A stretch of 64,000 nucleotides of DNA from the NCBI GenBank assembly GCA_018376445.1, contig JAHABL010000002.1, forward strand, positions 118,753 to 182,752, given 5' to 3'. A program made the position numbers and the translations under genes. Source of the DNA: Mycobacteriales bacterium (GTDB taxonomy: Bacteria > Actinomycetota > Actinomycetes > Mycobacteriales > Mycobacteriaceae). The notes below the pieces were generated by a model. It worked only from the letters and a program-made list of their open reading frames with translations, had not been told where the DNA came from and did not search any database. Positions 9,917 to 21,537 of the stretch are shown piece after piece (the first letter of the stretch is position 1; each line of letters starts with the position of its first letter).

Positions 9917-11203
9917 TTACTGACTGTCGAAGACCCCGTTTCGGTGGGCTTCTTCGATGTCGCGTTCGTGGTCTTTCAGCGTGACATTGAACCTAGTGGT
10001 GCCTTGTTTATCAACAGTAACGAAGTAGAGCCATTTGCCGGGAGTGGGTTTTTCCATCGCCTCCACTGCTTCAATGGTGGGTGAGCAGATGGGGGTAGCA
10101 GGAAGGCCATTCATTGCGTAGGTGTTCCAGGGGGTTTCTGTACCACGGGCAGCATCGCTGGTGGCGACTTGCTGCTCGGAGAGCCCATAGTTCACAGTGG
10201 AATCGAATTGGAGCGGTTGGTGACGCTTCAGCCGATTCATGATTACTCTCGCAGCTTTTCCATAGTCGGCTGTTCCAACCTCACGTTGAATGAGGGATGC
10301 ACCTACGACCACCTCATAAGGTGAGAGCTTCTGGGCTTTGGCAGCATCCACAAGACTGGATTGCTGGTAGAGTTCAGCCGAGGACGTTACGAGTTCTCGA
10401 ATAATCTCAAGGGGGGTATGCGTCGGGTTGAAGACGTGCACACCCGGCAGGATAAGGCCTTCAATCTTTCGTGCAGGATACTGTGCGGTTGCGACATCAT
10501 GGCGTGCCCACGAGGGAACTCCCAGCTGCATTGGGCTGGCGTGTGCTACAGCATTACGGAATGCTGTAGCGGTGATGCAGTGCCGCTGTTCTCCCTCGGT
10601 GTAGCAAGATGCTTTGGCAAGATGGTGGTAGATTCCGAAGACGGTTTCGCCATTGACGACACGTACGTCCTCCAAAGTGACACCGCCGGGCAGATTCACC
10701 GCTCCAGCTCGGTTCGAGGGGTCGAGTAGTCTCTCTACTGCCCGTGCCGCGGCCATCTCTTTTCGCAGTTGGTAGAAGCCGGGTTGCATAGAGGTGATAT
10801 TGGGGTTGTTGTTAGCAGCCTGAATAAAGGCTCCCTCGGACTTCACGACTCCCATGGACACGAGCTTTGGTGCAAGAGAGGCAGCGGTGACGCCCGGTGC
10901 CACTTCAACCAAAACAGAACCAGACCCGGCGCCTTGATAGTCAGGATAGACCGGAATTTGACTACGACGATGCTGAACCAAACCGGCAAAAAGCGCCAAT
11001 ACAAGGACAATCACAGACCCGACTGCGAGAGCACGTCGTTGATCGATCCTAGAGTCAAGCCTACGAAGGGACGCTGTGAATCCGCGGGACGATGCGGTGC
11101 CTATCTCCTCGTTATTCTCCTCTGGCGTGGGGACAACAGGGATGTCGCCACCGTCAAGTTCAGACTGCGGTTCGGGAGCGTTATCGTCGTTATGTCGTCC
11201 CAC
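9917..11203 (-). CDS. mltG: Endolytic murein transglycosylase MltG (YceG-like)
   Basis: Cleaves nascent glycan strands in the periplasm and so sets peptidoglycan strand length. A charged 57-residue cytoplasmic N-terminus is followed by one membrane helix (about residues 58-76) and a YceG domain. The conserved catalytic region LIQREVGTADYGKAARVI and the MNRL/FDSTVNYGL motifs are visible around residues 305-335. The 428-residue length is usual for actinobacteria. ruvX lies 4 bases upstream on the same strand. Confidence 0.94.
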   Translation of the reverse strand: MGRHNDDNAPEPQSELDGGDIPVVPTPEENNEEIGTASSRGFTASLRRLDSRIDQRRALAVGSVIVLVLALFAGLVQHRRSQIPVYPDYQGAGSGSVLVEVAPGVTAASLAPKLVSMGVVKSEGAFIQAANNNPNITSMQPGFYQLRKEMAAARAVERLLDPSNRAGAVNLPGGVTLEDVRVVNGETVFGIYHHLAKASCYTEGEQRHCITATAFRNAVAHASPMQLGVPSWARHDVATAQYPARKIEGLILPGVHVFNPTHTPLEIIRELVTSSAELYQQSSLVDAAKAQKLSPYEVVVGASLIQREVGTADYGKAARVIMNRLKRHQPLQFDSTVNYGLSEQQVATSDAARGTETPWNTYAMNGLPATPICSPTIEAVEAMEKPTPGKWLYFVTVDKQGTTRFNVTLKDHERDIEEAHRNGVFDSQ

Positions 11204-11207
11204 TACC

Positions 11208-11714
11208 TCACTGCTCCTTTTCCGTATCGTGAGAGTGTCGTTTGCGAAGGTCGAGCCATGTGTTGAGGATCTCTACCGCTGCCGCCTGGTCAACGAGGCC
11301 ACGCTGAGCCCGACTTGCGACGTTCGAAGACCGAAGCGCTTGTGTCGCCACCACAGTAGAAAGACGTTCGTCTACTAAGCGTACCGGTATTTCGGGCCAA
11401 CGCTCACGAAAAGCATTGACAAAGCCGATAGCCATTTCCACCGAGCTAGAAGCGCGGTTACGCAGCGTGCGAGGCAATCCCACCACAATCTCCACCGGTT
11501 CGTAGTCCTCAATCAACAACGCAACCTGTTGGAGTGTAGCAGCGGGCCACGGATGTTGTTTTAGGTGGAGTGTGGTAACCGGAGTGGCAAGAATTCCATC
11601 TGGGTCACAGGATGCCACACCAATACGGGCTTTACCGACGTCAAAAGCCAACCGCCGACCCCTACCAGGATCATCCTCGCCTGGGGTATCGGGCACGTAC
11701 TCGTCTAACTCCAC
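11208..11714 (-). CDS. ruvX: RuvX/YqgF-type RNase H-fold nuclease
   Basis: YqgF-family RNase H-fold protein, linked to Holliday-junction resolution and pre-16S rRNA processing in other bacteria. The first acidic motif LAFDVGKARIGVA and the later VGLPRTLRN and VRLVDERLSTV motifs are present. A 17-residue polar N-terminal extension precedes the core, giving 168 residues. It lies between alaS (9 bases away) and mltG, the order conserved in actinobacteria and many other phyla. Confidence 0.92.
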   Translation of the reverse strand: MELDEYVPDTPGEDDPGRGRRLAFDVGKARIGVASCDPDGILATPVTTLHLKQHPWPAATLQQVALLIEDYEPVEIVVGLPRTLRNRASSSVEMAIGFVNAFRERWPEIPVRLVDERLSTVVATQALRSSNVASRAQRGLVDQAAAVEILNTWLDLRKRHSHDTEKEQ

Positions 11715-11723
11715 GATGAGTTC

Positions 11724-14408
11724 CTACGCGTCCACGGAGGAAACTGCAGCATCCACCGCAGCACAAGCTGCCTCGAGTCCTCGTGCATCAGTACCGGAGC
11801 CTTGGGCCAGATCTGGTTTTCCGCCTCCTCGCCCACCAATGGCAGGAGCGGCCGCTTTCACGATGTCTCCGGCTTTTACTCCGCGTTCAATCGCCGCTTG
11901 GTTGACAGCAACGACGAATGGAAGCTTGTCGCCTTCTGCGGTAAAGAGAGCGACCACTGCTGGTGTCTCCGCGAATCGACCACGAATATCGCAGGCGAGG
12001 GTACGCAGTTGACCACCGTCAGCACCAGCTGGGCCGGCTAGAGCCACAACTTTAATACCGTTGATGTCATGGGCGTCGTTGACGTAGTTTGCAGCAGCTT
12101 GCAGAACTGCCGCCATACGAAGTTCGGCCAGTTCTTTCTCGAGGTTTTTCACCGACTCTTGCAGGCCGCTGACGCGCTCTACGATATCGCCAGGCTTCAC
12201 TTTAAATCGCGTGGCTAGCTCGCTAACAATTCGTTGATCGGATTTTGCAGCATCCAGTGCGCGCAATCCGACATAGGCTTCGACACGCCGAATTCCTGAA
12301 CCAACGGAAGACTCTCCGATAAAGCGAACCAGTCCGATTTGTGCGGTGGAGCTGACGTGGGTGCCACCGCAGAGTTCTTTGGAAAAGACACGTTCCTCTC
12401 CCCCGCCAATGGTGACAACTCGAACTTCATCGCCATAGTTTTCACCAAAGAGTGCAACAGCACCGGATGCTTTGGCATCGTCCAGGTTCATGATCTCGGT
12501 GGTTACCGGAAGGTCTTGGTCGATCGCCATGTTGACGCGCGTTTCGATTTCGGTGAGTTCCACTGTGCTCAGTGGATCTGTCCAGTTAAAGTCAAACCGC
12601 AAATAGCCCGGCTTGTTGAGAGATCCAGCCTGCACAGCTTGATCTCCCAGCACTGTACGCAATGCCGCATGAACGAGGTGGGTAGCTGTGTGTGCTTGCG
12701 CGGCATGACGCCGGTAGGTTCCATCGACCTGTGCCTGAGCTGGTCCGGGTGCTACCGTACCAGCGGAGATTGTCCCGCGGTGAAGCCAGACTTTCTTGCC
12801 TACTTTTTGTACATCGGTGATGGCGACTTGACCAGTTGTAGTGGTGATGGTGCCGCGATCAGCACACTGGCCGCCAGACTCCGCATAGAACGGGCTCTCG
12901 TCGAGAATGACTTCTACTGCGCTGCCAACACTCGCTTCAGCCGCCTCGTTCCCATCGACGATAATGCCGAGGATCTGAGTATCGGCAGTGAGGCTCTCGT
13001 ATCCAGTGAACACGGTGGGTTGGTTGTCAATGAAGTCTCGGTAGACTCCCAAGTCTGCGTGGGCATGTTTCTTTGCCTGTGAATCTGCTTTCGCTCGTTG
13101 CTTCTGCTCCTGCATGCGCTGCTGGAAGGCGTCATCGTCGACAGTCAATCCTTGCTCCGCCGCCATCTCGCGGGTGAGGTCGATGGGGAAACCATGGGTG
13201 TCGTGTAAAGTGAATGCCACATCGCCAGGAACTACGGTCTGACCAGTAGTTTTGAGCTCACGTGCAGCGGCTGCAAAAAGCTTCGTGCCAGCATCAAGAG
13301 TTCGCAGGAAGGCCTTCTCTTCGGTGGTGCATACTTTCTGGATATGGTCGCGCTGCGCTACTAGTTCGGGAAAAGAAGGTGCCATTGAGTCACACACAGT
13401 AGCGGTCAGCTCCTGCATCACGGTACCAGTGGCTCCTAGCAGACGAGCTGAGCGAATGATACGGCGAATGAGGCGCCGCAGAATATAACCACGTCCCTCA
13501 TTCCCAGGGATCACGCCATCAGCAATGAGCATTACTGCAGTGCGCGAATGATCAGCAATAACCCGGAAGTACACCGCATTCTGATGGTCCTCAGGAGCAT
13601 CACTATACGCTGTTCCTGTCAGACGCTCTGCCGTAGTGATAGTTGGACGTAAAAGGTCTGTCTCATAAACGTTTTCGACCCCCTGCAAAATAAAGGCGAC
13701 ACGCTCGATACCCATGCCGGTGTCAATATTCTTCTGCGGCAGAGCACCTACGACTTTATAACCGTCTTTGCCGACACCTTCGCCGCGTTCCTTTTCCATA
13801 AAGACAAGGTTCCAGATTTCGATATAGCGATCCTCATCCACTACCGGACCGCCTTCTTTGCCATAGGCAGGGCCACGGTCAAAGAAAATTTCGGAGGACG
13901 GACCACAGGGGCCGGGCACACCCATCGACCAGAAATTGTCCTTCATACCGCGTCGTTGAATGTGATCTTCGCGGAGTCCTACGACGTCGCGCCAGATGGC
14001 GAATGCTTCGTCATCATCTTGGTAGACAGTTGCCCACAGCAGATCCGGGTCGAATCCATAACCACCTTCGTTAACGGGACTGGTAAGAAGCGTCCAGGCA
14101 TGCGTGATGGCACCTTCTTTGAAGTAGGCGCCGAAGGAGAAATTACCCGCCATTTGGAAGAAGGTGTTGTGGCGAGTGGTGATACCCACTTCGTCAATAT
14201 CAAGTGTACGAACGCATTTTTGGATGGAGGTCGCCGTTGCGAAGGGGGCGGCTTGTTGACCCAGGAAGTAAGGCTTAAAGGGAACCATGCCGGCGTTAAC
14301 GAACAACAGGGTGGGATCATCGAGCACGAGCGGGGCAGATGGGACTAGCGTATGTCCAGCCTTCACATAGTGGTCAATGAAGCGTTGCCGAATTTCATGG
14401 GTGTACAC
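11724..14408 (-). CDS. alaS: Alanyl-tRNA synthetase
   Basis: Charges tRNA-Ala. Class II catalytic core at the N-terminus ([18 protein letters not shown], then the [13 protein letters not shown] motif), followed by the tRNA-recognition domain, the editing domain with zinc-binding AHTATHLVH and CGGTHVSS, and the C-terminal C-Ala/DHHA1 domain with its coiled coil. I chose the GTG at 14408 (894 residues), preceded by AAAAGGAT; the frame extends 10 codons further but without support. It heads the alaS-ruvX-mltG-aroE run. Confidence 0.97.
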   Translation of the reverse strand: MYTHEIRQRFIDHYVKAGHTLVPSAPLVLDDPTLLFVNAGMVPFKPYFLGQQAAPFATATSIQKCVRTLDIDEVGITTRHNTFFQMAGNFSFGAYFKEGAITHAWTLLTSPVNEGGYGFDPDLLWATVYQDDDEAFAIWRDVVGLREDHIQRRGMKDNFWSMGVPGPCGPSSEIFFDRGPAYGKEGGPVVDEDRYIEIWNLVFMEKERGEGVGKDGYKVVGALPQKNIDTGMGIERVAFILQGVENVYETDLLRPTITTAERLTGTAYSDAPEDHQNAVYFRVIADHSRTAVMLIADGVIPGNEGRGYILRRLIRRIIRSARLLGATGTVMQELTATVCDSMAPSFPELVAQRDHIQKVCTTEEKAFLRTLDAGTKLFAAAARELKTTGQTVVPGDVAFTLHDTHGFPIDLTREMAAEQGLTVDDDAFQQRMQEQKQRAKADSQAKKHAHADLGVYRDFIDNQPTVFTGYESLTADTQILGIIVDGNEAAEASVGSAVEVILDESPFYAESGGQCADRGTITTTTGQVAITDVQKVGKKVWLHRGTISAGTVAPGPAQAQVDGTYRRHAAQAHTATHLVHAALRTVLGDQAVQAGSLNKPGYLRFDFNWTDPLSTVELTEIETRVNMAIDQDLPVTTEIMNLDDAKASGAVALFGENYGDEVRVVTIGGGEERVFSKELCGGTHVSSTAQIGLVRFIGESSVGSGIRRVEAYVGLRALDAAKSDQRIVSELATRFKVKPGDIVERVSGLQESVKNLEKELAELRMAAVLQAAANYVNDAHDINGIKVVALAGPAGADGGQLRTLACDIRGRFAETPAVVALFTAEGDKLPFVVAVNQAAIERGVKAGDIVKAAAPAIGGRGGGKPDLAQGSGTDARGLEAACAAVDAAVSSVDA

Positions 14409-14590
14409 GGATGAGATCCTTTTCCCTTTAAGTACCACGCTGCACCTATTCCAGTTGCCTCATCATTACGATGCGACACCACGCAAAGGCAGCGGTAGTT
14501 CTACAGTGTGCGCGTATCGTTTTTCTAGCTTCTAAGCTTACCTGGTGAAGCCCCTGGACCTATCACCTGTACACATAGGCAGACAAAAGC

Positions 14591-16003
14591 CTACCGTTCC
14601 CGCTTTGGCTTTCCTCGTACCACTGCCCGCAACTTGGGGAGCCAGCTAGCAATCCGCTTCTCCGCGCCGTGCTCCGTGGGATGGTAATAATCTCTACCCA
14701 CGAGGTTATCCGGAGGGTACTGCTGTGCCAGAATGCCCTCGGCAGTGTGGTGTGGATACTGGTAGCCAATAGCATTGCCCAGCTTCTTCGCCCCCTCATA
14801 ATGTCCGTCTCGCAAGTGTGGAGGCACCGGACCAATATTCCCTTTCTTCACATCTGCAAGAGCAGCATCGATAGCGGTGTAGCACGCGTTAGATTTAGGT
14901 GCAGTCGCGAGTTGCACTGTCGCTTCAGCAAGGATAATTCGTCCCTCCGGCATTCCAATCATCTGTACTGCTTGCGCTGCCGCCACGGCGGTCTGCAATG
15001 CGGTGGGATCCGCCAACCCGATATCCTCCGCAGCAAGAATCATCAAGCGTCGCGCGATAAATCGGGGATCTTCACCGGCACTGATCATGCGGGCCAAGTA
15101 GTGAAGTGCTGCGTCGGGGTCGGACCCACGCACAGACTTAATGAAGGCGCTAATGATGTCGTAATGCTGATCGCCATTGCGGTCATAGCGGGCTAATGCG
15201 TCTGGAGTAGAACGTTCAATATCCGCCACAGTAAGTGGTGCTGCAGCATCCATCCGGGCATCCGCTGCTGCCTCCAGGTATGTCAACGCACGCCGCGCGT
15301 CGCCTCCTGACAATCGAATGAGATCGGCGTAAGCCTCTTCTTCGACCGTCAGCGCGCCACCAAAACCACGCGAATCAGTAACTGCGCGCTCCAAGACGCC
15401 CCGGACATCTGCTGGAGAAAGTGACTCCAATTGCAATACGAGCGAGCGAGACAGTAGCGGTGACACCACCGAGAACGAGGGGTTCTCTGTGGTTGCAGCG
15501 ACCAAGAGCACTACCCGGTTTTCCACGGCGGCGAGGAGTGCCTCCTGCTGGGTTCGGGAAAAACGATGAACTTCATCGATGAACAGTACGGTATTAATAC
15601 CGCGGATAAGACGAGTTCGGGCATCATCGATAACCTGCCGCACATCCTTGACACCCGCCGAAAGCGCTGAGAGTTCGACAAATTCGCGTCCAGTTGCCCC
15701 GGAAATGAGACTCGCTAAAGTAGTTTTCCCAGTACCTGGTGGACCAAAAAGGATGACGGAATTGGCACCTCCACCTTCGATAAGCCGACGAAGCGGTGAA
15801 CCTGGTTTGAGAAGGTGTTGCTGCCCCATTACCTCATCAAGAGTGCGGGGGCGCATTCGGACGGCTAACGGCGCATTATCGCACTGTACGTTGGACGAGC
15901 GAGAGGGACCCGTAGGGGACACTAGAGGTGGTGCAGATGCTTTTGCGTGAGACTCTGTAGTGGAGTTATGCACGGCGAAGAGGCCAGGATCATTCTCATC
16001 CAT
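14591..16003 (-). CDS. rarA: Replication-associated recombination protein RarA (MgsA)
   Basis: AAA+ ATPase of the clamp-loader family that acts at stalled replication forks. The Walker A motif GPPGTGKTT, Walker B FIDEVHRF and the sensor region [13 protein letters not shown] are visible, with the MgsA C-terminal domain ([17 protein letters not shown] and [11 protein letters not shown]). The 470-residue length is normal. A very purine-rich Shine-Dalgarno (GGAGGAGGAGGT) precedes the ATG. The gene lies 20 bases downstream of the kinase-fold gene on the same strand. Confidence 0.94.
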   Translation of the reverse strand: MDENDPGLFAVHNSTTESHAKASAPPLVSPTGPSRSSNVQCDNAPLAVRMRPRTLDEVMGQQHLLKPGSPLRRLIEGGGANSVILFGPPGTGKTTLASLISGATGREFVELSALSAGVKDVRQVIDDARTRLIRGINTVLFIDEVHRFSRTQQEALLAAVENRVVLLVAATTENPSFSVVSPLLSRSLVLQLESLSPADVRGVLERAVTDSRGFGGALTVEEEAYADLIRLSGGDARRALTYLEAAADARMDAAAPLTVADIERSTPDALARYDRNGDQHYDIISAFIKSVRGSDPDAALHYLARMISAGEDPRFIARRLMILAAEDIGLADPTALQTAVAAAQAVQMIGMPEGRIILAEATVQLATAPKSNACYTAIDAALADVKKGNIGPVPPHLRDGHYEGAKKLGNAIGYQYPHHTAEGILAQQYPPDNLVGRDYYHPTEHGAEKRIASWLPKLRAVVRGKPKRER

Positions 16004-16023
16004 AAGACCTCCTCCTCCGTGTC

Positions 16024-17157
16024 TTAAACGTAGCTCTGTAGAGCCGCAGCCACATCACGAGAGTGCTGGGCAAGCTCGGCGTCGTCCCAATACTCTGCCA
16101 GGGTACCAAGCTGGCCAAGTACGCGAATGGCGAGAGGCCGAAGAATATCCTCCGTGGCTGCATTATCTATACCAGTTGCATGTTCGAAGTCGCTGTCTTC
16201 ATCAAGAACCCAGCTCACACTCAACCATGCCCAGGTGAGTGCGCCATCAAGAATGCGTTTGTGAGAAGACTGCGGACGACGCATCCGTGGCCACATCGCA
16301 TCCACCTGCTCTACCCAGGTCTGGGTAACCGCATCAATTTCCGCAGTAGTCAGCTGATATCCGTGCAGATCGGAAGGGAATCCCAACAGAATTGCAGCGA
16401 TATCAACTCCAATATCGCGATACCCGCAGAAAGCGAAGTCCAACAGCTGAACGTTGTGATGTGTGACGAGAATATTCTCTGGAATCAACTCTGCAGCGCT
16501 GAAGGCACGATAAGTCCCCCGAACTGCACGTTTTACGCTGCGCTTACCCCGGTCTTGGACAGATTCAGCTAAGTGGATCCCCAACTTTTCCTGCAATAAC
16601 AAGGGGACGCTCTGTAGTGTGTCCGCCAAAAAATGTGAGGAAAATGGCACGACGAGACCAGGGGTCTTTGATTCAGCCCGATGCAGCAAGGCATGGAAAT
16701 CGTCCTCGCGGCCAGCGGTAGACACTTGCATAGCACCAATAAGTGCTGCCAAGTCCTGTAATGCAGCCAGTGTTGAAACAGTATGTGCACCGGGGTTTAA
16801 GAGATCTTGAAGAGTGCGTGTGTTTCCTACATCCGAAAGAACGAACGCTCGCTCAGCGAAGTCGTAGGCGATAAGTTCTGGGCCAAAACTGTCTGGGGTA
16901 CCGAGTGAGCCCACGAATTGATAACCCACAATCTCCCGAAGAAGAAGACCGGCACGCTCCTCCCCACGGTCGGGGAATACCTTCACAACCACTTTCCGAG
17001 ACGGAAGAAATGGACTATCAGTAGTGATGCCACGAACGAGAACAGCATCAGAATCCGACTCGATGCACTCAGTGTGCGAGAGACTAACCGGGCTACCTAC
17101 CCGGGCACTCAGAATTCGCTCACCGAGCGCAATCGCGTCACCAACTGTGTTAGTCAT
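16024..17157 (-). CDS. Aminoglycoside-phosphotransferase-fold protein with altered catalytic loop
   Basis: Resembles the APH/choline-kinase fold: an N-lobe strand with a lysine ([10 protein letters not shown], about residue 57), a linker [10 protein letters not shown], and a C-lobe segment [20 protein letters not shown] followed by [10 protein letters not shown]. The second segment aligns with the HGDxxPxN loop and the metal-binding LIDW motif of the family, but here the HGD triad reads A-A-E, so usual catalysis is doubtful. The start overlaps the aspS stop by 8 bases. Similar uncharacterised genes sit next to aspS in corynebacteria (from memory). Substrate unknown. Confidence 0.7.
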   Translation of the reverse strand: MTNTVGDAIALGERILSARVGSPVSLSHTECIESDSDAVLVRGITTDSPFLPSRKVVVKVFPDRGEERAGLLLREIVGYQFVGSLGTPDSFGPELIAYDFAERAFVLSDVGNTRTLQDLLNPGAHTVSTLAALQDLAALIGAMQVSTAGREDDFHALLHRAESKTPGLVVPFSSHFLADTLQSVPLLLQEKLGIHLAESVQDRGKRSVKRAVRGTYRAFSAAELIPENILVTHHNVQLLDFAFCGYRDIGVDIAAILLGFPSDLHGYQLTTAEIDAVTQTWVEQVDAMWPRMRRPQSSHKRILDGALTWAWLSVSWVLDEDSDFEHATGIDNAATEDILRPLAIRVLGQLGTLAEYWDDAELAQHSRDVAAALQSYV

Positions 17158-18958
17158 TGTCCTTAGTAGCTTCGCTCTTCTCTCCGCGATCTCCGGATCG
17201 GACCGGCTTCGCGTCGATTCCAGATTCCTTGCGCTGCTGCGGAGTGATGGGAGCGGGAGCGTTCGTCAGCGGGTCAACACCGCCACCTGACTTCGGGAAG
17301 GCGATGACGTCGCGAATAGATTCCTCACCCGCCAGCAATGCTGTAATGCGGTCCCAACCGAAAGCCATACCGCCGTGCGGGGGAGCGCCATACTTGAAGG
17401 CATCGAGAAGGAAGCCGAACTTCTCCTGCGCTTCCTCCTCACCGATACCCATCACTTTAAAGACACGCTCCTGCACATCGCGTCGATGGATACGGATGGA
17501 ACCGCCACCAATCTCATTACCATTGCAGACAATGTCGTAGGCATACGCCAGTGCGCTGCCAGGATCCGTATCGAACGTATCCATCGATTCGGGCTTGGGG
17601 GAGGTGAAGGCGTGGTGGACAGCAGTCCATGCAGAGTTGCCCAAAGCGACGTCGCCGGAAGCAGTGGCGTCCGCAGAAGGTTCAAAGAGCGGTGCGTCGA
17701 CAACCCATGTGAAGGCCCAGTCACCGTCCTTGATAAGGCCAAGCTTCTTCGCGATCTCGTTACGAGCAGCACCCAGCAGAGCCCGGGAGGACTTCGCCTC
17801 ACCAGCGGCGAAGAAAATACAGTCGCCTGGTTCAGCGTTCACATGGGCAGCGATGCCTTCACGCTCTTCAGCAGAGATATTCTTCGCGACGGGGCCAGAC
17901 AGCTCGCCATCTTCGCCTACCAAAATGTAGGCCAATCCTTTGGCACCGCGCTGCTTTGCCCACTCTTGCCAGGCGTCAAGCTGACGACGGGGCTGAGAAG
18001 CACCGCCCTTCATGACGACAGCACCCACATAGGGATTTTGGAACACCCGGAAGGGGGTGTTCTGGAAGAAGTCAGTACACTCCACGATCTGAATATCGAA
18101 ACGCAAGTCGGGCTTGTCAGAACCGTAGAGACGCATAGCATCTGCGTACGTCATGCGCGGGATGGGAGTAGTGATTTCGTAGCCAATGAGCTTCCACAGG
18201 TTGACGAGGATCTCTTCGGCCAGGGCAATAATGTCCTCCTGGTCAATAAAACTCATCTCGATATCGAGCTGGGTGAATTCGGGCTGCCGGTCAGCACGGA
18301 AGTCCTCATCGCGGTAGCAGCGGGCAATCTGGTAGTAGCGCTCCATGCCAGCGACCATTAGCAGCTGCTTAAAGAGCTGCGGTGACTGCGGCAGCGCATA
18401 GAAGGTACCCGGCTGCAGACGTGCCGGCACGAGGAAGTCACGGGCACCTTCTGGCGTGGACCGCGTCATTGTCGGAGTTTCAATCTCCACGAAGTCATGC
18501 TTGGCTAACACCTCACGGGCCGCGGCGTTGACTTTAGACCGTAGACGGAGATCGTAAGCGGGCCGATCACGACGCAGGTCAAGATACCGGTAGCGGAGCC
18601 GCACTTCCTCACCAGGCTCATCATCGAGTTGGAACGGCAGCGGTGCACAGCTGTTGAGAACTTCCAGTTCCGCGACATTGACCTCAATCTCGCCAGAGGC
18701 AAGGTTGGGGTTCTCGGACCCCTCCGGACGAGCCTCTACGACACCAGTAACCCTGATGCAGTACTCGGAGCGCAGGTGATGGGCTTGTTCTGCGACGGCG
18801 GAGTTGCGGAACACCACCTGGGCGATACCCGAGGAGTCCCGCAGGTCCACGAAAATAACACCACCGTGGTCACGGCGGCGCGCAACCCAACCAGCAAGGG
18901 TAACAGTCTGTCCAGTAGCAGCGGCGTTCAGTTCGCCGGCGAAATGCGTGCGCAGCAC
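17150..18958 (-). CDS. aspS: Aspartyl-tRNA synthetase (bacterial type)
   Basis: Charges tRNA-Asp; many actinobacterial enzymes are non-discriminating and also serve tRNA-Asn through GatCAB. The N-terminal OB-fold anticodon domain (about residues 1-100), the class II core with [12 protein letters not shown] and [17 protein letters not shown], the bacterial GAD insert, and the C-terminal motif 3 GMAFGWDRI are all visible. The 602 residues are typical. The GTG start has AAAGGACTCTC directly upstream. Confidence 0.97.
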   Translation of the reverse strand: MLRTHFAGELNAAATGQTVTLAGWVARRRDHGGVIFVDLRDSSGIAQVVFRNSAVAEQAHHLRSEYCIRVTGVVEARPEGSENPNLASGEIEVNVAELEVLNSCAPLPFQLDDEPGEEVRLRYRYLDLRRDRPAYDLRLRSKVNAAAREVLAKHDFVEIETPTMTRSTPEGARDFLVPARLQPGTFYALPQSPQLFKQLLMVAGMERYYQIARCYRDEDFRADRQPEFTQLDIEMSFIDQEDIIALAEEILVNLWKLIGYEITTPIPRMTYADAMRLYGSDKPDLRFDIQIVECTDFFQNTPFRVFQNPYVGAVVMKGGASQPRRQLDAWQEWAKQRGAKGLAYILVGEDGELSGPVAKNISAEEREGIAAHVNAEPGDCIFFAAGEAKSSRALLGAARNEIAKKLGLIKDGDWAFTWVVDAPLFEPSADATASGDVALGNSAWTAVHHAFTSPKPESMDTFDTDPGSALAYAYDIVCNGNEIGGGSIRIHRRDVQERVFKVMGIGEEEAQEKFGFLLDAFKYGAPPHGGMAFGWDRITALLAGEESIRDVIAFPKSGGGVDPLTNAPAPITPQQRKESGIDAKPVRSGDRGEKSEATKDND

Positions 18959-19188
18959 GAGAGTCCTTTCATGCTGAAAGTTATCAATAAGCCTTAGGCA
19001 TACGTTTCTCCATTCTACTCGTTTACCCGCAGGCAGCCGAACTCACTTCAGCCTCCTCACGATATTTTGTGGAAGAGTGTGTCAGGCTCAGTATCAGTGT
19101 TCGCCCTCCGCGCATTACTTGACGATCTTCTCCGCAGCCGCCCATCTATCGGGTAATTTCATCTGCAGATAGTGCAAAGGAGCGCACA

Positions 19189-20091
19189 ATGACTTTCCAG
19201 GCTGGCGGTAATCTCTCTAGTGGCCGGGTCTCTGCAGGCGGAGGCCGTGGCGGACTCGCTATCGGAGGCGGGTTAGGGACACTTGCTCTTCTCCTGGTAG
19301 CAGTGTTCTTTGGGGTAGATCCACAAGCTATTCTCCCTGCCATCCAGGGCAGTGATGGTTCCCAACAAAACTCTGCTGCTGTTCAAGATATGCAAGAGCG
19401 TATAGACCGCTGTAAAAACAGCGACTCGGAAGCGGCAAACAAGGATCCTGTCTGCCGAATTGTGGCGACAACAATCAGCGTGGATGCCATTTGGGGTGAA
19501 CAACTCCCTCACCAAGCGGATACGCAATACCGACGTCCCAACACCATCATCTTCGATAAAGCCGTGAACACCGCCTGTGGTGCAGCAAGCGCGCAAACCG
19601 GTCCTTTTTATTGTTCAGGTGACAATACTGCCTACTTCGATCTGAGCTTTTTTGAGACAATGCTGACTCGTTTGGGAGGGGTCAATGCACCTGCCGCGCA
19701 GGAGTATGTTGTCGCCCACGAATACGGACACCACGTCCAGAACGTTCTTGGCTGGTTAACCCAAGACCGTATGCGTAGCAGTGGTCCTGGTTCTTCACAA
19801 GTCCATGTCGAACTTGAAGCGGACTGTTTTGCCGGTTTGTGGTTCCACTATGCGTCTCGTCCTGGGAATCAGCCATCTGATGCACCCATGTTGAAACCAC
19901 TAAAAGATGACGAATTGCAGGCGATCAGGATTACTGCCCAAGCGATTGGCGACGACGCTATTCAAGAAGGTGCTGGCCAGCAGGTGAATCCCGAAAGCTG
20001 GACTCACGGGTCATCGCAACAACGCCTCAATGCTTTCATGACGGGTTACACTCATGGATCTCTAAAGAAGTGCCACGCTTTGGGGCGTTAG
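19189..20091 (+). CDS. YpfJ-type neutral zinc metallopeptidase, membrane-anchored
   Basis: A predicted zinc metallopeptidase of the ypfJ family (function in cells unclear). A glycine-rich N-terminus is followed by one membrane helix (about residues 22-42), which should place the catalytic domain outside the membrane. The zinc motif HEYGH is at residues 177-181, with a downstream acidic segment VELEADCFAGLW supplying the third ligand. The 300-residue length fits. An AAAGGAG ribosome site precedes the ATG. Transcribed divergently from aspS across a 230-base gap. Confidence 0.9.
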   Translation: MTFQAGGNLSSGRVSAGGGRGGLAIGGGLGTLALLLVAVFFGVDPQAILPAIQGSDGSQQNSAAVQDMQERIDRCKNSDSEAANKDPVCRIVATTISVDAIWGEQLPHQADTQYRRPNTIIFDKAVNTACGAASAQTGPFYCSGDNTAYFDLSFFETMLTRLGGVNAPAAQEYVVAHEYGHHVQNVLGWLTQDRMRSSGPGSSQVHVELEADCFAGLWFHYASRPGNQPSDAPMLKPLKDDELQAIRITAQAIGDDAIQEGAGQQVNPESWTHGSSQQRLNAFMTGYTHGSLKKCHALGR

Positions 20092-20120
20092 CCCTACATA
20101 TGTGAGCTACAGAACGGGGA

Positions 20121-20158
20121 AACGAGATGGGTAGTACACAACGTCTACCCACCTCGTT
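20121..20158. terminator. Hairpin between convergent ypfJ-like gene and hisS
   Basis: Positions 20121-20134 pair with 20145-20158 (14 bp, one mismatch) around a 10-base loop, 30 bases after the metallopeptidase stop and 39 bases before the hisS stop. No long T-run flanks it, so it is probably a weak bidirectional terminator. Confidence 0.6.
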
Positions 20159-20196
20159 CTGGACGACTCAACTGGTAGAGATCAACCCCCCAGCTT

Positions 20197-21483
20197 TCAC
20201 GCCTGAAGCTTGCGCAACACCGCTGGTGTTACTTCAGAGTACACAACCTCATGCTGCTCCCCCGTCCGGAGATCCTTCATCACAACCGTGCCGTTGGCCA
20301 TCTCATTCTCACCAACGACCAGCGCAAGTACGGCACCAGACTTGTCGGCTGCTTTAAACGCACCCTTCATCCCACGCGACCCAAACACCATGTCGGTGCG
20401 AATATTGGCCCCACGAATATCCGCGAGAAGTGGCATCAACGTTTCTTTAGCTACATCGCCTAGCGGGACACCAAACACCTCACAGTGCGCCTCCGAGCCC
20501 GGTACGCATCCCTCTTCTTGGCAGGCCAAGAGAATACGGTCAACACCAAGCCCAAAGCCAATGCCGGAGAGAGGCTGGCCGCCGAGTACTTCCATGAGTC
20601 CGTCATAGCGTCCACCGCCACCAATCCCGGATTGCGCGCCTAGCCCATCATGGACAAACTCAAAAGTTGTCTTGGTGTAGTAGTCGAGGCCGCGGACCAT
20701 CCGTGGATTCACGGTATACTCAACACCCAAATTATCGAGAATACGCAGCACGGAATCAAAATGGTGACGGCACTCGTCGGAAAGATAATCCAGCATGAGC
20801 GGAGCATCAGCGGTCATCTCCCGTATTTCAGGACGTTTATCGTCCAACACCCGCAGGGGGTTTATTTCCGCCCTTCGTCGAGTTTCCTCATCAAGCGGCA
20901 GGTTGAAGAGAAATTCCTGAAGGGCTTCTCGGTAGGCAGGCCGACAGGTTTGGTCGCCCAAGCTTGTCAGCTCAAGCCGATACCCTCGCAGGCCCAAGCT
21001 ACGCAGGGCGCTATCGGCCATCGAGATCACTTCTGCGTCTAACGCCGGGTCATCTACGCCAATTGCTTCGGCACCGACTTGTTGGAGCTGCCGGTAACGG
21101 CCTGCCTGCGGACGTTCGTACCGGAAGAAAGGCCCAGCATAGGTGAGCTTGAGGGGGAGCTGTCCACGGTCAAGATTATGTTCAATAACAGAACGCATAA
21201 CTCCAGCCGTTCCCTCCGGACGAAGGGTAAGCGAGCGACCAGAACGATCAGAGAAGGTGTACATCTCCTTCGTCACCACGTCGGTAGACTCACCGACTCC
21301 ACGAGCGAATAGACCAGTTTCTTCAAACATCGGAAGTTCAATGTGGGAGTAGCCGTGGTTTCGAATGGTAGTAACAAGAGTCTCGCGGACAGACTGGAAG
21401 TGCGCCGACAGCGGAGGGACGTACTCGGGCACGCCTTTGGGAGCTCGGAATGGTGCGGCAGCTGATCCTTTAGCCATCCTCAC
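20197..21483 (-). CDS. hisS: Histidyl-tRNA synthetase
   Basis: Charges tRNA-His. Class II core with the motif 2 region [30 protein letters not shown], and the HisA/HisB signatures LDYYTKT and [12 protein letters not shown]; the C-terminal anticodon-binding domain follows. The 428-residue length is standard. Either the GTG at 21483 or the ATG six bases downstream could start it; GAAAG lies upstream. It is followed in the same direction from the MBL hydrolase gene, as in M. tuberculosis. Confidence 0.96.
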   Translation of the reverse strand: MRMAKGSAAAPFRAPKGVPEYVPPLSAHFQSVRETLVTTIRNHGYSHIELPMFEETGLFARGVGESTDVVTKEMYTFSDRSGRSLTLRPEGTAGVMRSVIEHNLDRGQLPLKLTYAGPFFRYERPQAGRYRQLQQVGAEAIGVDDPALDAEVISMADSALRSLGLRGYRLELTSLGDQTCRPAYREALQEFLFNLPLDEETRRRAEINPLRVLDDKRPEIREMTADAPLMLDYLSDECRHHFDSVLRILDNLGVEYTVNPRMVRGLDYYTKTTFEFVHDGLGAQSGIGGGGRYDGLMEVLGGQPLSGIGFGLGVDRILLACQEEGCVPGSEAHCEVFGVPLGDVAKETLMPLLADIRGANIRTDMVFGSRGMKGAFKAADKSGAVLALVVGENEMANGTVVMKDLRTGEQHEVVYSEVTPAVLRKLQA

Positions 21484-21537
21484 GTTCTTTCTCTTCGATA
21501 GTGATACTGAAATCTATTATGTCGTATCCTTGTCGCT

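Noticed and set aside
17375..18361. 328-codon plus-strand open frame
   Set aside because: Antisense to the aspS catalytic region with no protein-like features.
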